The translations under genes and the position numbers were made by a program. Shown one piece after another: positions 8,539 through 17,343 of a DNA stretch of 64,000 nucleotides. Each line of letters begins with the position of its first letter. Positions within the stretch are counted from its first letter, which is position 1. A model generated the notes under the pieces. That model was not told the origin of the DNA, ran no database searches, and was given only the letters and a program-made list of their open reading frames with translations. Source of the stretch: Candidatus Borkfalkia ceftriaxoniphila (GTDB taxonomy: Bacteria; Bacillota; Clostridia; Christensenellales; Borkfalkiaceae); NCBI RefSeq assembly GCF_004134775.1, contig NZ_SDOZ01000002.1, positions 1,772,005 to 1,836,004 of the forward strand, written 5' to 3'.

Positions 8539-9801
8539 ATGCCCGACCGAGTGATCCTTCATTCCGATCTGAATAATTTTTACGCATCGGCGGAATGTAT
8601 CCTCTTTCCCGAATTTAAGAATAAGCCGCTCGCCGTGTGCGGCGACGAAAAGGCGCGCCACGGCATCGTGCTCGCCAAGAGCGAAGAGGCGAAAAAATAC
8701 GGCGTGCGCACGGGAGACGTCATCTGGGAGGCAAAGAGAAAATGCCCTCATCTCGTCATCCGTCCCGCGCGTTTTTCCGTATATACCAAACTTTCGAAAG
8801 AAGTCCGCGATATTTACGGGCGTTTTACCGATCACATCGAGCCTTTCGGTATCGACGAATGCTGGCTGGACGTGACGAAAAGCGGCGTGTTCGGCAGCGG
8901 ATACGAGATCGCGGAACAGATCCGCAGGGCCGTGCGCGAAGAACTGGGTTTAAGCGTTTCGGTGGGGGTGAGTTTCAACAAAGTATTTGCGAAACTCGCC
9001 AGCGATCTGAAAAAGCCCGACGCGGTTTCCGTCGTAGACCGTTCGAATTTTCGGGATAAGATCTACGGGCTTCCCGTCACAGACCTCTTGTTCGTGGGAA
9101 AGTCGATGGCGGCGCGGCTGGAAAAGATCGGCGTCCGCACGATCGGCGCTCTGGCGGCAGCGGAACCCGCCTTTCTGCAATCTTATCTCGGCAAGTGGGG
9201 ACAGACGCTTTCAACTTACGCGCGCGGCGAGGACGATTCGCCCGTGCGACATATCGAAGAGGCGCAGGAACTCAAATCCATCGGCAATTCCACCACCTGG
9301 CGCGAAGATATCCTCAATCTGTCCGACGTCAAGCGGGTGCTGTATATTCTGAGCGAAAGCGTCGCCTCTCGGCTCAAAGACGCGGGCCTCGGCAAGGCGA
9401 ATACCGTGCATTTATGGGTGCGCGACAGGGATCTGAACGACTATTCCTATCAGAAAAAAGTGCGTCCGACCGCGCTTTGCGGCGAGATCGCGCAGGAAGC
9501 GTACGCGCTTTTTTGCGAACATTACGCTTTGCGGCGGGCGGTGCGCGGGCTGGGCGTCACCGTTTCGGGCTTCGATAAGGGCGTGGAACAACTCACGTTC
9601 GGTTTTCTCTCGGGCGATTACGAAAAAAAAGCCCGCGCGGAGCAGGCAGTGGAAAAGATCCGCAGCAAATACGGCTACGAAAAGTTGCAGCGGGGCATCA
9701 TGTTCGAAGATAAAGCCAGCCTTACCATGGATTTGAAGGGCGGCAGGCTCATGCGCCCGAAAAAAGGGGAGATCATAAGCGACGAAGGCAAAGACAAATA
9801 A
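8539..9801 (+). CDS. dinB: Y-family DNA polymerase IV
   Basis: Error-prone translesion DNA polymerase, 420 residues. The start at 8539 (MPDRVILHSDLNNFYASAE) is chosen because it matches the family N-terminus; the in-frame extension upstream runs inside the previous gene. Catalytic carboxylates are D10 in HSDLNNFYASAE and D106/E107 in EPFGIDECWLDVT. The steric-gate position is aromatic (FY), and the thumb contains FVGKSMAARLEKIGVRTIGALA (helix-hairpin-helix). The little-finger domain follows, with RRAVRGLGVTVSGF. There is no obvious beta-clamp motif at the very C-terminus. It starts 2 nt after the preceding stop, so translation is coupled. No LexA-type operator is visible immediately upstream. 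Confidence 0.93.
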   Translation: MPDRVILHSDLNNFYASAECILFPEFKNKPLAVCGDEKARHGIVLAKSEEAKKYGVRTGDVIWEAKRKCPHLVIRPARFSVYTKLSKEVRDIYGRFTDHIEPFGIDECWLDVTKSGVFGSGYEIAEQIRRAVREELGLSVSVGVSFNKVFAKLASDLKKPDAVSVVDRSNFRDKIYGLPVTDLLFVGKSMAARLEKIGVRTIGALAAAEPAFLQSYLGKWGQTLSTYARGEDDSPVRHIEEAQELKSIGNSTTWREDILNLSDVKRVLYILSESVASRLKDAGLGKANTVHLWVRDRDLNDYSYQKKVRPTALCGEIAQEAYALFCEHYALRRAVRGLGVTVSGFDKGVEQLTFGFLSGDYEKKARAEQAVEKIRSKYGYEKLQRGIMFEDKASLTMDLKGGRLMRPKKGEIISDEGKDK

Positions 9802-9831
9802 AAACGGCTGCGCCGAGGGCGCAGCCGTTTT
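9801..9831. terminator. bidirectional terminator between dinB and the small membrane protein gene
   Basis: A perfect 14-bp stem (AAAACGGCTGCGCC / GGCGCAGCCGTTTT) with a GAG loop and T-runs on both sides, serving two convergent genes. Confidence 0.95.
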
Positions 9832-9839
9832 CGTTTTTG

Positions 9840-10067
9840 TTATGCGTAAAATTTCAGATCGTTGGTGGTCGCCACGCCGACGATATCAAGGATCCAGAAT
9901 ACCAGCGTAATGGGCGGGATGAGTTGTAAAATACCCGCGACGAGATGTCCTCTGATGATACGGGTGACACCGCCGAGCAACCAACTTGTAAAGGGAATGA
10001 TCGCCAGGATCAGATTCACGATCCAGGGGAGCCCCGCATTCAGATAGCCTTTTCCGCTTTTTGCCAT
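9840..10067 (-). CDS. small two-helix membrane protein
   Basis: A 75-residue protein with an N-terminal GKGYLNAGLPW segment and two hydrophobic helices (WIVNLILAIIPFTSWLLGGV and HLVAGILQLIPPITLVFWIL) joined by a short basic loop (TRIIRG). It ends in a short polar tail. Size and two-helix hairpin are reminiscent of Pmp3/YqaE-type small membrane proteins, but the sequence is not that family; I would call it uncharacterised. AGGAGG lies 10 nt before the ATG. The promoter at 10135-10163 contains a perfect 9+4+9 palindrome, so expression is probably regulated. Confidence 0.8.
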   Translation of the reverse strand: MAKSGKGYLNAGLPWIVNLILAIIPFTSWLLGGVTRIIRGHLVAGILQLIPPITLVFWILDIVGVATTNDLKFYA

Positions 10068-10134
10068 TTTTCGATATCCTCCTAAATGTTTGTTTTTACA
10101 AAGAGCGCGAATATTTCATGCGCTTTATAAGATA

Positions 10135-10163
10135 ATTATATGACAAATGCTTTCATTTGTCAA
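10135..10163 (-). promoter_or_regulatory. promoter of the small membrane protein gene with embedded operator-like palindrome
   Basis: On the minus strand, TTGACA (plus 10158-10163) and TATAAT (plus 10135-10140) are 17 nt apart. The spacer plus part of the -35 (10141-10162) is a perfect inverted repeat, TGACAAATG-CTTT-CATTTGTCA, a likely repressor site. Confidence 0.7.
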
Positions 10164-10214
10164 CATATTTGCCGATTTATGCGCGCAAGAATTCCCTGCG
10201 CACCCCCGATTTAT

Positions 10215-10243
10215 TTGACAAAATTGCGTTTTTAACCTATAAT
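10215..10243 (+). promoter_or_regulatory. glnN promoter
   Basis: Perfect consensus TTGACA (10215-10220), 17-nt spacer, TATAAT (10238-10243), giving a leader of about 40 nt before the glnN ATG. Confidence 0.85.
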
Positions 10244-10289
10244 TTTTCTATCATACAGACCGAACGAATCCAAGGAGATAAAATCTTTT

Positions 10290-12377
10290 ATGAACATACC
10301 CGAAATGTTCGCTTCAAACGTCTTTAACTGGCAGGTGATGCAGGATAAACTGCCCAAAGATATCTTCAGGTCTTTAAGAAAGACCATCGAAGAGGGCAGG
10401 CCTCTGGACAACAGTCTTGCGAATATCGTCGCCAACGCCATGAAAGATTGGGCGGTGGAAAAGGGCGCGACGCATTATACGCATTGGTTCCAGCCGATGA
10501 CGGGCGTCACGGCCGAAAAGCACGACAGTTTTATCACGCCCACTAAGGACGGCAAAGTCATCATGGACTTTTCGGGAAAAGAACTCGTGCGCGGCGAGCC
10601 GGACGCCTCTTCCTTTCCCAGCGGGGGCATGCGCGCGACCTTCGAGGCGCGCGGATATACCGCGTGGGATCCCACCTCTTTTGCCTTTGTCAAGGACGGT
10701 ACGCTGTTCATTCCCACCGCTTTCTGTTCGTACAGCGGCGAGGTCCTGGATAAAAAAACGCCCCTTTTAAAGAGCATGAACGCGCTCAACAAGCAGGCGC
10801 TCAGGATATTGCGCCTGTTCGGCAACACCACCGCAAAGGCGGTGCTGCCCACCGTGGGCGCGGAGCAGGAATATTTTCTCATCGACCGCTCCATGTACTA
10901 TGCGCGAAAGGATCTGCGCTTTGCGGGCAGAACGCTGTTCGGCGCCCGCCCGCCCAAAGGGCAGGAGTTGGAAGACCACTATTTCGGCGCCATCAAGATC
11001 CGTGTGAGCGAATTCATGCGCGATCTGGACGAAGAACTCTGGAAGTTAGGCATTCTCGCTAAGACCAAGCATAACGAGGCGGCGCCCGCCCAGCACGAAC
11101 TTGCGCCCATTTTCACCACAACGAACGTCGCGAGCGACCAGAACCAGATGATGATGCACATCATGAAGAGGGTGGCGCACAAACACAATCTGTACTGCCT
11201 GCTGCACGAAAAACCCTTCGCGGGCATCAACGGCAGCGGCAAACATAACAACTGGTCCATGACGACGGATACGGGCGTCAACCTGCTCGATCCCGGTTCC
11301 ACCCCCGCCGAAAACGGGCAGTTCATGCTCTTTTTCATGGCGGTCATCAAGGCGGTGGACGAATATCAGGATCTTTTGCGCCTTTCCGTCGCCAGCGCGG
11401 GCAACGACCACCGTCTGGGCGGCTACGAGGCGCCTCCCGCCATCGTTTCGGTGTTCATCGGCGAAGAACTCGAAGAGATCGTCGAAGCGCTGGAAGCGGA
11501 TAAAAAACCCGCGGGGCGCGGCAAAAAGATCATGAAACTGGGCGTGGACACGCTGCCCGAACTTCCCAAGGATACGACCGACCGCAACCGCACGTCGCCT
11601 TTCGCCTTTACGGGAAACAAGTTTGAATTCCGTATGCTCGGCTCGACGTTTTCGATCGCGGGCCCGAACATCATGATCAACACCATCGTGGCGGATACCC
11701 TGCGCGAATTTGCCGATATACTCGAAAACGCCCCCGACTTCAACGCGGCGCTGCACCGTCTGGTCGTGGATACCATCAAAAAGCACAAGCGCATCATTTT
11801 CAACGGCAACAACTATTGCAAGGAATGGACTGCCGAGGCGGAAAAGCGCGGGCTTTTAAACCTTAAAAATACCGCCGAAGCGCTGCCGTACTTCACCGCG
11901 CCGAAAAATATCGAACTCTTCCGCCGCATGGGCGTGTTTACCGAGCGGGAAGCGGCATCCAGACAGGAGATCATGCAGGAAAATTACTGCAAGGTCGTCA
12001 ATATCGAATGCCTCACCATGCTGGACATGGCGAAAAAGGACATCTATCCCGCCGTCGCCGCCTATATAACCGATCTGTGCGCGTGCGTGCGCGAAAAGCG
12101 CGCCGTTTTCGGAACTATTTCCGTGCGCTCGGAATGCGAACTCATCGAAAAACTTTCCGCCGCCAACGAATCCATGTACGATAAGGCGAACGAGATCGAA
12201 AAACTGCTCGCCGAGGCAAAGACGTGTTCTGACGTCGCCGTCTGCTCGGTGTTCTTTGCGGAAAAGGTGATCCCCGCAATGAACGAACTCCGCGCGTTTG
12301 CGGACGAAATGGAACTTGTCACCGCCAAAAAGTACTGGCCTTTCCCGACTTACGGCGACATTTTGTTCAGCGTTTAA
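10290..12377 (+). CDS. glnN: glutamine synthetase, type III
   Basis: ATP-dependent ligation of ammonia to glutamate; the main nitrogen-assimilation enzyme in many anaerobic Clostridia and Bacteroides. At 695 residues it has the large GSIII size (GSI is about 450). GSIII-specific blocks are visible: [18 protein letters not shown] at the N-terminus, [51 protein letters not shown], the ammonia/ATP region [39 protein letters not shown] and [28 protein letters not shown] ribosome site precedes the ATG at 10290. It is monocistronic, with its own consensus promoter and a following hairpin. No T-box or GlnR box was seen in the leader. Confidence 0.96.
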   Translation: MNIPEMFASNVFNWQVMQDKLPKDIFRSLRKTIEEGRPLDNSLANIVANAMKDWAVEKGATHYTHWFQPMTGVTAEKHDSFITPTKDGKVIMDFSGKELVRGEPDASSFPSGGMRATFEARGYTAWDPTSFAFVKDGTLFIPTAFCSYSGEVLDKKTPLLKSMNALNKQALRILRLFGNTTAKAVLPTVGAEQEYFLIDRSMYYARKDLRFAGRTLFGARPPKGQELEDHYFGAIKIRVSEFMRDLDEELWKLGILAKTKHNEAAPAQHELAPIFTTTNVASDQNQMMMHIMKRVAHKHNLYCLLHEKPFAGINGSGKHNNWSMTTDTGVNLLDPGSTPAENGQFMLFFMAVIKAVDEYQDLLRLSVASAGNDHRLGGYEAPPAIVSVFIGEELEEIVEALEADKKPAGRGKKIMKLGVDTLPELPKDTTDRNRTSPFAFTGNKFEFRMLGSTFSIAGPNIMINTIVADTLREFADILENAPDFNAALHRLVVDTIKKHKRIIFNGNNYCKEWTAEAEKRGLLNLKNTAEALPYFTAPKNIELFRRMGVFTEREAASRQEIMQENYCKVVNIECLTMLDMAKKDIYPAVAAYITDLCACVREKRAVFGTISVRSECELIEKLSAANESMYDKANEIEKLLAEAKTCSDVAVCSVFFAEKVIPAMNELRAFADEMELVTAKKYWPFPTYGDILFSV

Positions 12378-12393
12378 GAATAAATCCGAAAGC

Positions 12394-12425
12394 GAGCCGC
12401 GCTTATCCGATGGAAAACGCGGCTC
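12394..12425 (+). terminator. hairpin after glnN
   Basis: Stem GAGCCGCG / CGCGGCTC with a 16-nt loop, followed by an AT-rich but interrupted T-run. A moderate terminator. Confidence 0.6.
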
Positions 12426-12431
12426 ATATTA

Positions 12432-12460
12432 TTTACAAAGGTCGGGATCTGTGATAAAAT
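12432..12460 (+). promoter_or_regulatory. promoter of the cytidylate-kinase-like gene
   Basis: TTTACA (12432-12437), 17-nt spacer, TAAAAT (12455-12460), 28 nt before the chosen ATG. Confidence 0.6.
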
Positions 12461-12487
12461 ACACATTATTGTTTGAAAGGGAATAGT

Positions 12488-13312
12488 ATGGAAAGCATGA
12501 AAATTTCACTCGCGGGCGATCTGGGGAGCGGAAAAAGCACCGTCGGCCGCATCATCGGAGAAAAGTGCGGCCTGGAATTTTATTCGACGGGCACCATTCA
12601 GAGAAAGATCGCGCTGGAGCGCGGCATGACCACGTACGAACTCAACCGCTATATGGAAGACCATCCCGAGATCGACGACGAGATCGACAACGGGCTGAAA
12701 GCGCTGGAAAACTCGGATAAAAACCTCGTCATCGATTCGCGGCTCGCGTGGCATTTCGTGCCGAGTTCCTTTGCCGTGTATATGACGACCATGTCCGAGA
12801 TCTCCGCGCGCCGCATCATGAACGCCAAACGCGACAGCGAGCCGTTCGCGAGCATCGACGAGGCGATCGAGTCCATCAGCCTGCGCCGCGCCAGCGAAAG
12901 CCGCCGCTACCTTTCCATGTACGGCGTGGATATCAAAAATATGGATAACTACGACCTCGTTCTGGACACTTCCTTCGTGCCGCCCGAAAAAGTAGCGGAC
13001 ACCGTCCTCAAATATTATAAGATGGCGCGGGAAGGGAAAAAGTTCGATAAATACGTGCTCTCTCCCAAACGGATCTACCCGCTTTCTCCGAAAGAGGACG
13101 GCAAGATCGCCGTCGCGGAGCGGGACGGCGATTTCTTTCTCGTTGCGGGGAAAACGCAGTTTTTGTCCCTTGTAAAGCGGGGCGTAAAACTCGTTTCCTG
13201 TCAAAAGGGCGAAGGAGATTTTTGTGCGGAAGGATACCGCGCGCAACTCGAAACCTGGGAAAAGGAGAGCGGCATCGCCTTTTCGCGCGTTCCCGCCTGC
13301 TTAAAGGGCTGA
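12488..13312 (+). CDS. cytidylate kinase-like P-loop protein
   Basis: P-loop kinase of 274 residues resembling the Cytidylate_kin2/AAA_18 group. MKISLAGDLGSGKSTVGRIIGEK carries the Walker A loop (GDLGSGKST), followed by FYSTGTIQRKIALERGMTTYEL and a nucleoside-binding DSRLAWHF strand. RRASESRRYLSMYGVDIKNMDNYDLVLDTS is the lid/base region. After about residue 185 there is a 90-residue C-terminal extension (KKFDKYVLSPKRIYPLSP...) not found in ordinary Cmk, so the substrate may be another nucleotide or small molecule. The ATG at 12488 is preferred over an in-frame TTG at 12473 because GAAAGGGA is spaced for it. It ends one base before the TtcA-like gene, so the two are co-transcribed. Confidence 0.8.
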   Translation: MESMKISLAGDLGSGKSTVGRIIGEKCGLEFYSTGTIQRKIALERGMTTYELNRYMEDHPEIDDEIDNGLKALENSDKNLVIDSRLAWHFVPSSFAVYMTTMSEISARRIMNAKRDSEPFASIDEAIESISLRRASESRRYLSMYGVDIKNMDNYDLVLDTSFVPPEKVADTVLKYYKMAREGKKFDKYVLSPKRIYPLSPKEDGKIAVAERDGDFFLVAGKTQFLSLVKRGVKLVSCQKGEGDFCAEGYRAQLETWEKESGIAFSRVPACLKG

Positions 13313-13313
13313 T

Positions 13314-14144
13314 ATGGAACGCAGCAAGGAGATCGAGCGCAGCATCATCACCAAGTACCGCAAACTCATATGGAGCCGCTTTTTAAAGGGCTGCAAGGAA
13401 TTCGAATTGGTCAACGAGGGCGACAACGTGGCGGTGTGCATTTCGGGCGGCAAGGATTCCATGCTGCTCGCCAAGTGCATGCAGGAATTGCAGCGCCACA
13501 GCCCCGTGAAATTCGGACTGAAATTTCTGGTGATGGATCCCGGGTACAATCCCGCCAACCGTAAACTCATCGAACGCAACGCCGAAATTCTGGGCATTCC
13601 CGCGGAAATTTTCGAGAGCGATATTTTCGAGGCGGTGGCGGAGATCGGGAAAAATCCGTGCTATATGTGCGCGCGTATGCGCCGCGGCTTTCTGTACGAC
13701 CGCGCGCAAAAGATGGGGTGCAACAAGATCGCGCTCGGGCACCATTTCGACGACGTGATCGAAACGCTCCTGATGAGTATTTTGTACGGCGCGCAGGTGC
13801 AGGGCATGCCGCCCAAAATTAAGAGCAAAAATTTCGGGGGCATGGAACTCATCCGCCCGCTGTATTACGTCAAAGAGTGCGATATCGTCGCCTGGAAAAA
13901 TTATAACGATCTGGAATTTCTCCGCTGCGCCTGCCGGTTTACCGAAGCCTGCGAAAACGACAAAGAGGAAACGTCCAAGCGCCTTGCGGTCAAAAAACTG
14001 ATCGCCGCGCTGAAAAAAGAAGATCATAACGTAGATATCAATATATTCCGCAGTATGTACAACGTGCACGCGGATACGCTGATCTCTTTCGATACGAAGG
14101 GACAAGAATATCCCTTTCTCGAGAGATACAAAAGAAAAGAGTGA
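13314..14144 (+). CDS. ttcA: TtcA-like tRNA 2-thiolation ATPase
   Basis: PP-loop ATPase, 276 residues, of the TtcA/TilS superfamily; TtcA 2-thiolates cytidine-32 of tRNA using an iron-sulphur cluster. The ATP-binding PP-loop SGGKDS is at residues 44-49. The CYMC pair (C116, C119) and a downstream cysteine (C205 or C207 in RCACRF) match the three-cysteine iron-sulphur site of TtcA. LGHHFDDVIETLLMSILYG is the characteristic central motif. Start at 13314, coupled to the preceding stop. Clostridial proteins of this type are often annotated simply as TtcA-family; whether C32 or another base is the target cannot be read from the sequence. Confidence 0.82.
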   Translation: MERSKEIERSIITKYRKLIWSRFLKGCKEFELVNEGDNVAVCISGGKDSMLLAKCMQELQRHSPVKFGLKFLVMDPGYNPANRKLIERNAEILGIPAEIFESDIFEAVAEIGKNPCYMCARMRRGFLYDRAQKMGCNKIALGHHFDDVIETLLMSILYGAQVQGMPPKIKSKNFGGMELIRPLYYVKECDIVAWKNYNDLEFLRCACRFTEACENDKEETSKRLAVKKLIAALKKEDHNVDINIFRSMYNVHADTLISFDTKGQEYPFLERYKRKE

Positions 14145-14146
14145 AA

Positions 14147-14179
14147 AAAAAGACTTCCGCAAATACGGGAAGTCTTTTT
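14147..14179. terminator. bidirectional terminator between ttcA and the DUF2207 gene
   Basis: A 12-bp stem (AAAAAGACTTCC / GGAAGTCTTTTT) with a 9-nt loop and terminal T-runs both ways, lying between two convergent genes. Confidence 0.93.
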
Positions 14180-14185
14180 CATCGC

Positions 14186-16021
14186 TTAAAAACTGCGTCC
14201 GCCGCCGCCTCCGAAGCCACCACCGCCGAAGCCGCCGCCACCGAAACCTCCTCCGCCGAAACCGCCGCCGCTACCGCTCGCGCCCTGCGGGAGCGAATGG
14301 AAGGAATGCGACAAAGTCGCGGAAGTACTGCGGAGAAGTGAGTGGATGACGTAAACGTCGAACAGACTCACGTGCGTGTTCATCGCCCAGTAGGGCGGCT
14401 GCATCGAAAGCCCCGCAAACTTATCCGTCCAGATATCCGAAACGCCCAGCACCTGCGCGTAGGGGAGAATGTCGTAATAAAACGAGGGGTTCTCTTCGAG
14501 CATCGTTTCCATTTTATCTTTTTCCGCCAGGCGGATATAGTCGCGGAAGCCCACGATGCCGCCGAGCGCCTCGGCGTACTCGCGCGTACGGCGGCGATAG
14601 AGCGCGGAAAATGCCATCGTGCCCGCCGTGAGTATTCCCACGACGAACCGCGCCCACACGGGAAATACGTACGCGGGCGTAAAGATGCCGTAAACGGCTG
14701 CCGCAACCGCCGCGAGCGCGAATAACAGGACGACGTAACCGATCTTTTTCGCTTTCGTCCATTTGAGTTCGGTCTGCACGATATAGCCGCCGAGGGGCGC
14801 GAGGACGATCACGGGCAAAAACATCAGAAATCCCCACGCGTTGATAAAGGTCGGATGCACGTTTTGCGCCGCAATGAACGGCGGCAGCGCCGCCAAAAGC
14901 GCGGCTGCGAGCGCGAATAAGACGGAAAGAGCGGTGATCTTCGATTTAAAACAGGGCATTTTATGCGCCTTTGCGGCGTTCACGGCGCTGTTTGCGGTCG
15001 TGTAGAAAGATTCGTTGAGCGAACTCACCGCCACTTCGTCGCCGCGAGAAAAAATGCCGTCGAACAAAATGCTCTCGTAATCGGGCGTGCCGTCAGGCAG
15101 GTTTTTATCCTTTAAAAGGATCGGGTCGTCCTCGTTTTCTAGATTGAGCCGGATATATCCTTTGTTCGCCCAGTAAAATATGAGCGACGTCAGATCTTCG
15201 CGGTTGGTCTTCCCGTCGATGACGAGCCCCACGTACAGCGGATCCTTTTCCGTGGAAAAGTTGACGACGGGCACGATATTCTCTTTTTTCGTGAATACGT
15301 TCGCCAAAATCACCGCCGCCAATAAGAGCAGTGCGACGACGATATAAATATAGACCGACGGCTCCACGTATCTGCCGCCCAGCGCGTCCGTGCGCATATT
15401 CATGTCGAAAGTCACGGGCGTAAAGGGCCTGAGATCCTGCGCCGTCACCGAAATCACGTTTTCTTTTACGGTCAGATCGATCGAAGAATTCGTTCCGCGC
15501 CAGCCCGCCGTACTTGCGGGCGTCTCGGGCAAAATGACTTTCGCGCGCATGCTTTCGATCTCGGCCGTCCAGCCCGAACCCAAAACGTTGAGGCTCAGTT
15601 GCTTTATATCCGTCGCGACGGGCACGCTCATTCTGTAAAACAGGCTGAGTTCGAGCGGCGTGTGTACGGGCGCCGTGCCCGTTTCGCTGAAATAGAGATA
15701 GACGGAAATAAAATTTTTCGCGTCTCTCTTGACTTCGATATGCGAGTCTGACTCAATGTCGCGGTACGATTCCCCCGAATTGTAGGGAAGGTCGACGATG
15801 ATGCCGTGCTTGCCGTTGCGGTTGAACTCGACGACTAAGTCGAGCGAAACGCCGAACGTGCGGTCGTGTTCGAATTCGTACGTCGCGTCGTAACTTTTGA
15901 CGGTAAACGAATCGTCCGCCCGCGGCGGTTCGGACGAAAGCGAGGGCAATACGCCCGCGAGCGTTATAAACACCGCCATCATAACGCAGACGGAAACGAA
16001 TAATCCGATTTTGTTTTTCAT
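14186..16021 (-). CDS. DUF2207 membrane protein with glycine-rich tail
   Basis: A 611-residue membrane protein. N-terminal signal/anchor (KIGLFVSVCVMMAVFITLAG), then an extracytoplasmic beta-rich DUF2207 domain (DSFTVKSYDATYEFEHDRTFGVSLDL...), a membrane helix at about 227-246 (VYIYIVVALLLLAAVILANV), a cytoplasmic region, and further hydrophobic helices at about 360-465. The last 35 residues are an almost pure Gly-Phe repeat (GGGFGGGGFGGGGFGGGG), usual for this family, ending GGGRSF. The function of DUF2207 proteins is unknown. The gene follows lemA by 10 nt, a pairing seen widely in bacteria and suggesting a joint envelope role. Confidence 0.85.
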   Translation of the reverse strand: MKNKIGLFVSVCVMMAVFITLAGVLPSLSSEPPRADDSFTVKSYDATYEFEHDRTFGVSLDLVVEFNRNGKHGIIVDLPYNSGESYRDIESDSHIEVKRDAKNFISVYLYFSETGTAPVHTPLELSLFYRMSVPVATDIKQLSLNVLGSGWTAEIESMRAKVILPETPASTAGWRGTNSSIDLTVKENVISVTAQDLRPFTPVTFDMNMRTDALGGRYVEPSVYIYIVVALLLLAAVILANVFTKKENIVPVVNFSTEKDPLYVGLVIDGKTNREDLTSLIFYWANKGYIRLNLENEDDPILLKDKNLPDGTPDYESILFDGIFSRGDEVAVSSLNESFYTTANSAVNAAKAHKMPCFKSKITALSVLFALAAALLAALPPFIAAQNVHPTFINAWGFLMFLPVIVLAPLGGYIVQTELKWTKAKKIGYVVLLFALAAVAAAVYGIFTPAYVFPVWARFVVGILTAGTMAFSALYRRRTREYAEALGGIVGFRDYIRLAEKDKMETMLEENPSFYYDILPYAQVLGVSDIWTDKFAGLSMQPPYWAMNTHVSLFDVYVIHSLLRSTSATLSHSFHSLPQGASGSGGGFGGGGFGGGGFGGGGFGGGGGRSF

Positions 16022-16031
16022 GGCGAAGCCG

Positions 16032-16619
16032 TCAGAACTGTACTTTCACGTTTTGGCGCGCTTCCTCTTCGATCTCGTAATAAGAGAATTTGGAAAGGTG
16101 CATGAAGTGCGCGACGATATTGCTGGGGAAAGACTGCATTTTGGTATTGATCTGGCGCGCCGTGGCGTTGTAATACTTCCTCGCGTTGGCGAGTTCGCTC
16201 TCGATCTGTTTGAGTTGATTCTGCAGATCGATAAAATTGGCGTTCGCTTTCAGATCGGGGTACGCCTCGCTCAGCGCAAATAGAGATTTCAAAGTCCCCG
16301 AAAGCATATTTTCCGCTTCCGCCTTTGCCTCGACGCCCTGCGCGTTCATCGCCGCGTTTCTCGCCGCGACGACCTTTTCCAGCGTGCCGCTCTCGTGTTT
16401 TGCATAGCCTTTGACCGTTTCCACGAGATTGGGGATCAGATCGTAGCGCTTTTTCAGATATACGTCGATGGTCGCCCATGCTTCCTCGCAGGTGTTGCGC
16501 ATCCGTACGAACGCGTTATATGCCCCGACGATGACGCCGATGAGAATGATGACGACGAGGGCGATGACGCCGCCGATGATGGTGGGCACGACCCATCCGG
16601 GCAATAATAAGTAAAACAT
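16032..16619 (-). CDS. lemA: LemA family protein
   Basis: A 195-residue protein with one N-terminal membrane helix (WVVPTIIGGVIALVVIILIGVIVGAY), then a helical bundle with the LemA hallmarks VRMRNTCEEAWATIDVYLKKRYDLIPNLVETVKGYA and YNATARQINTKMQSFPSN. LemA proteins are membrane-anchored with an extracytoplasmic helical domain; biochemical function is not established. GGGAGG lies 11 nt before the ATG. It is first in a two-gene operon with the DUF2207 gene. Confidence 0.95.
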   Translation of the reverse strand: MFYLLLPGWVVPTIIGGVIALVVIILIGVIVGAYNAFVRMRNTCEEAWATIDVYLKKRYDLIPNLVETVKGYAKHESGTLEKVVAARNAAMNAQGVEAKAEAENMLSGTLKSLFALSEAYPDLKANANFIDLQNQLKQIESELANARKYYNATARQINTKMQSFPSNIVAHFMHLSKFSYYEIEEEARQNVKVQF

Positions 16620-16651
16620 TTTTCGATACCTCCCGATACTATGTTAAGTTC

Positions 16652-16680
16652 ATTATATAGTATTACCGAACGTTTGTCAA
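16652..16680 (-). promoter_or_regulatory. lemA promoter
   Basis: On the minus strand, TTGACA (plus 16675-16680), 17-nt spacer, TATAAT (plus 16652-16657). Confidence 0.85.
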
Positions 16681-16703
16681 TCATCGCCCGAAATATGAAA
16701 AAA

Positions 16704-16723
16704 GGGGAGCGAATCCGCTCCCC
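16704..16723 (-). terminator. terminator of the first MarR gene
   Basis: Read on the minus strand, GGGGAGCG / CGCTCCCC stem with a GATT loop followed by six T, directly after the MarR stop codon. Confidence 0.9.
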
Positions 16724-16724
16724 G

Positions 16725-17171
16725 TCAGTCCTGCAATCTGTCCCAGTATTTTGTGAGCGCCGCGAGATGACAGAGACACTCGTCCAGTTCTTCGTCCGAA
16801 AATATCTCGAACTTATGCGCCATGTAATCGTACGCCGCCTTGAACTGCGCGTCCAGCGTCCGTTCGCCCTCTTCGGTGATTTTCACCAATACGTGGCGTC
16901 GGTTGTTTTCGTCGATATATCGCTTGGCACAGCCCAGATTTTCCAGATCGTTGACGACGCGCGTCATCTGCTGGCTGGAAACGCCCATCTTGCGCGCGAG
17001 TTCGCTCATCGAGCCTCCGCCCGTATCCCGCAGCATCGCAAGGCAGAAGATCTGATGGTGCGCCACGGTTCTCTCATGCGCCGCGCGCCGCGGTTCGTCC
17101 ATGTGCTTGCGCGATTTCAATGCCATATACCATAAATTGTCGATGATCTGTCTGATTTTTTCTTCCTTCAT
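16725..17171 (-). CDS. MarR family transcriptional regulator
   Basis: A 148-residue winged-helix regulator. The start at 17171 (MKEEKIRQIIDNLWYMALK) is preferred since GAGGT precedes it; the longer frame upstream has no ribosome site and crosses the promoter. The helix-turn-helix is GGGSMSELARKMGVSSQQMTRVVNDLENLGCAKR, followed by the wing DENNRRHVLVKITEEGERTL. It is divergent from the two-gene ABC exporter 170 bp away and most likely represses it in response to a toxic ligand, the usual arrangement. Both promoters and an AT-rich palindrome lie in the shared region. Confidence 0.9.
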   Translation of the reverse strand: MKEEKIRQIIDNLWYMALKSRKHMDEPRRAAHERTVAHHQIFCLAMLRDTGGGSMSELARKMGVSSQQMTRVVNDLENLGCAKRYIDENNRRHVLVKITEEGERTLDAQFKAAYDYMAHKFEIFSDEELDECLCHLAALTKYWDRLQD

Positions 17172-17190
17172 TTGTCTGACCTCGTATTTT

Positions 17191-17219
17191 ATTATAATCT
17201 CAACCGACGGAAAAGTCAA
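17191..17219 (-). promoter_or_regulatory. promoter of the first MarR gene
   Basis: On the minus strand, TTGACT (plus 17214-17219), 17-nt spacer, TATAAT (plus 17191-17196). Confidence 0.8.
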
Positions 17220-17230
17220 ATCATTTCACT

Positions 17231-17247
17231 AATATTTCACAAATATT
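17231..17247. promoter_or_regulatory. candidate MarR operator in the divergent region
   Basis: A perfect inverted repeat AATATTT-CAC-AAATATT between the two divergent promoters. MarR dimers usually bind AT-rich palindromes of this size; the assignment is inferred. Confidence 0.45.
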
Positions 17248-17270
17248 TATATTTAACACATATGAAGCAT

Positions 17271-17299
17271 TTGACAGTATTTTTTCAGCGTGTTATAAT
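17271..17299 (+). promoter_or_regulatory. ABC exporter operon promoter
   Basis: TTGACA (17271-17276), 17-nt spacer, TATAAT (17294-17299), 44 nt ahead of the exporter ATG. Confidence 0.88.
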
Positions 17300-17343
17300 T
17301 TATTGCGTAATCTTTCGCGAAAGGCGCAAAATAAGGAGTGCTT

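Noticed and set aside
14186..14290. Short GCCGCC/GGAGGC-type tandem repeats resembling a CRISPR or minisatellite
   Set aside because: They encode the Gly-Phe tail of the DUF2207 protein in frame; there are no spacers.
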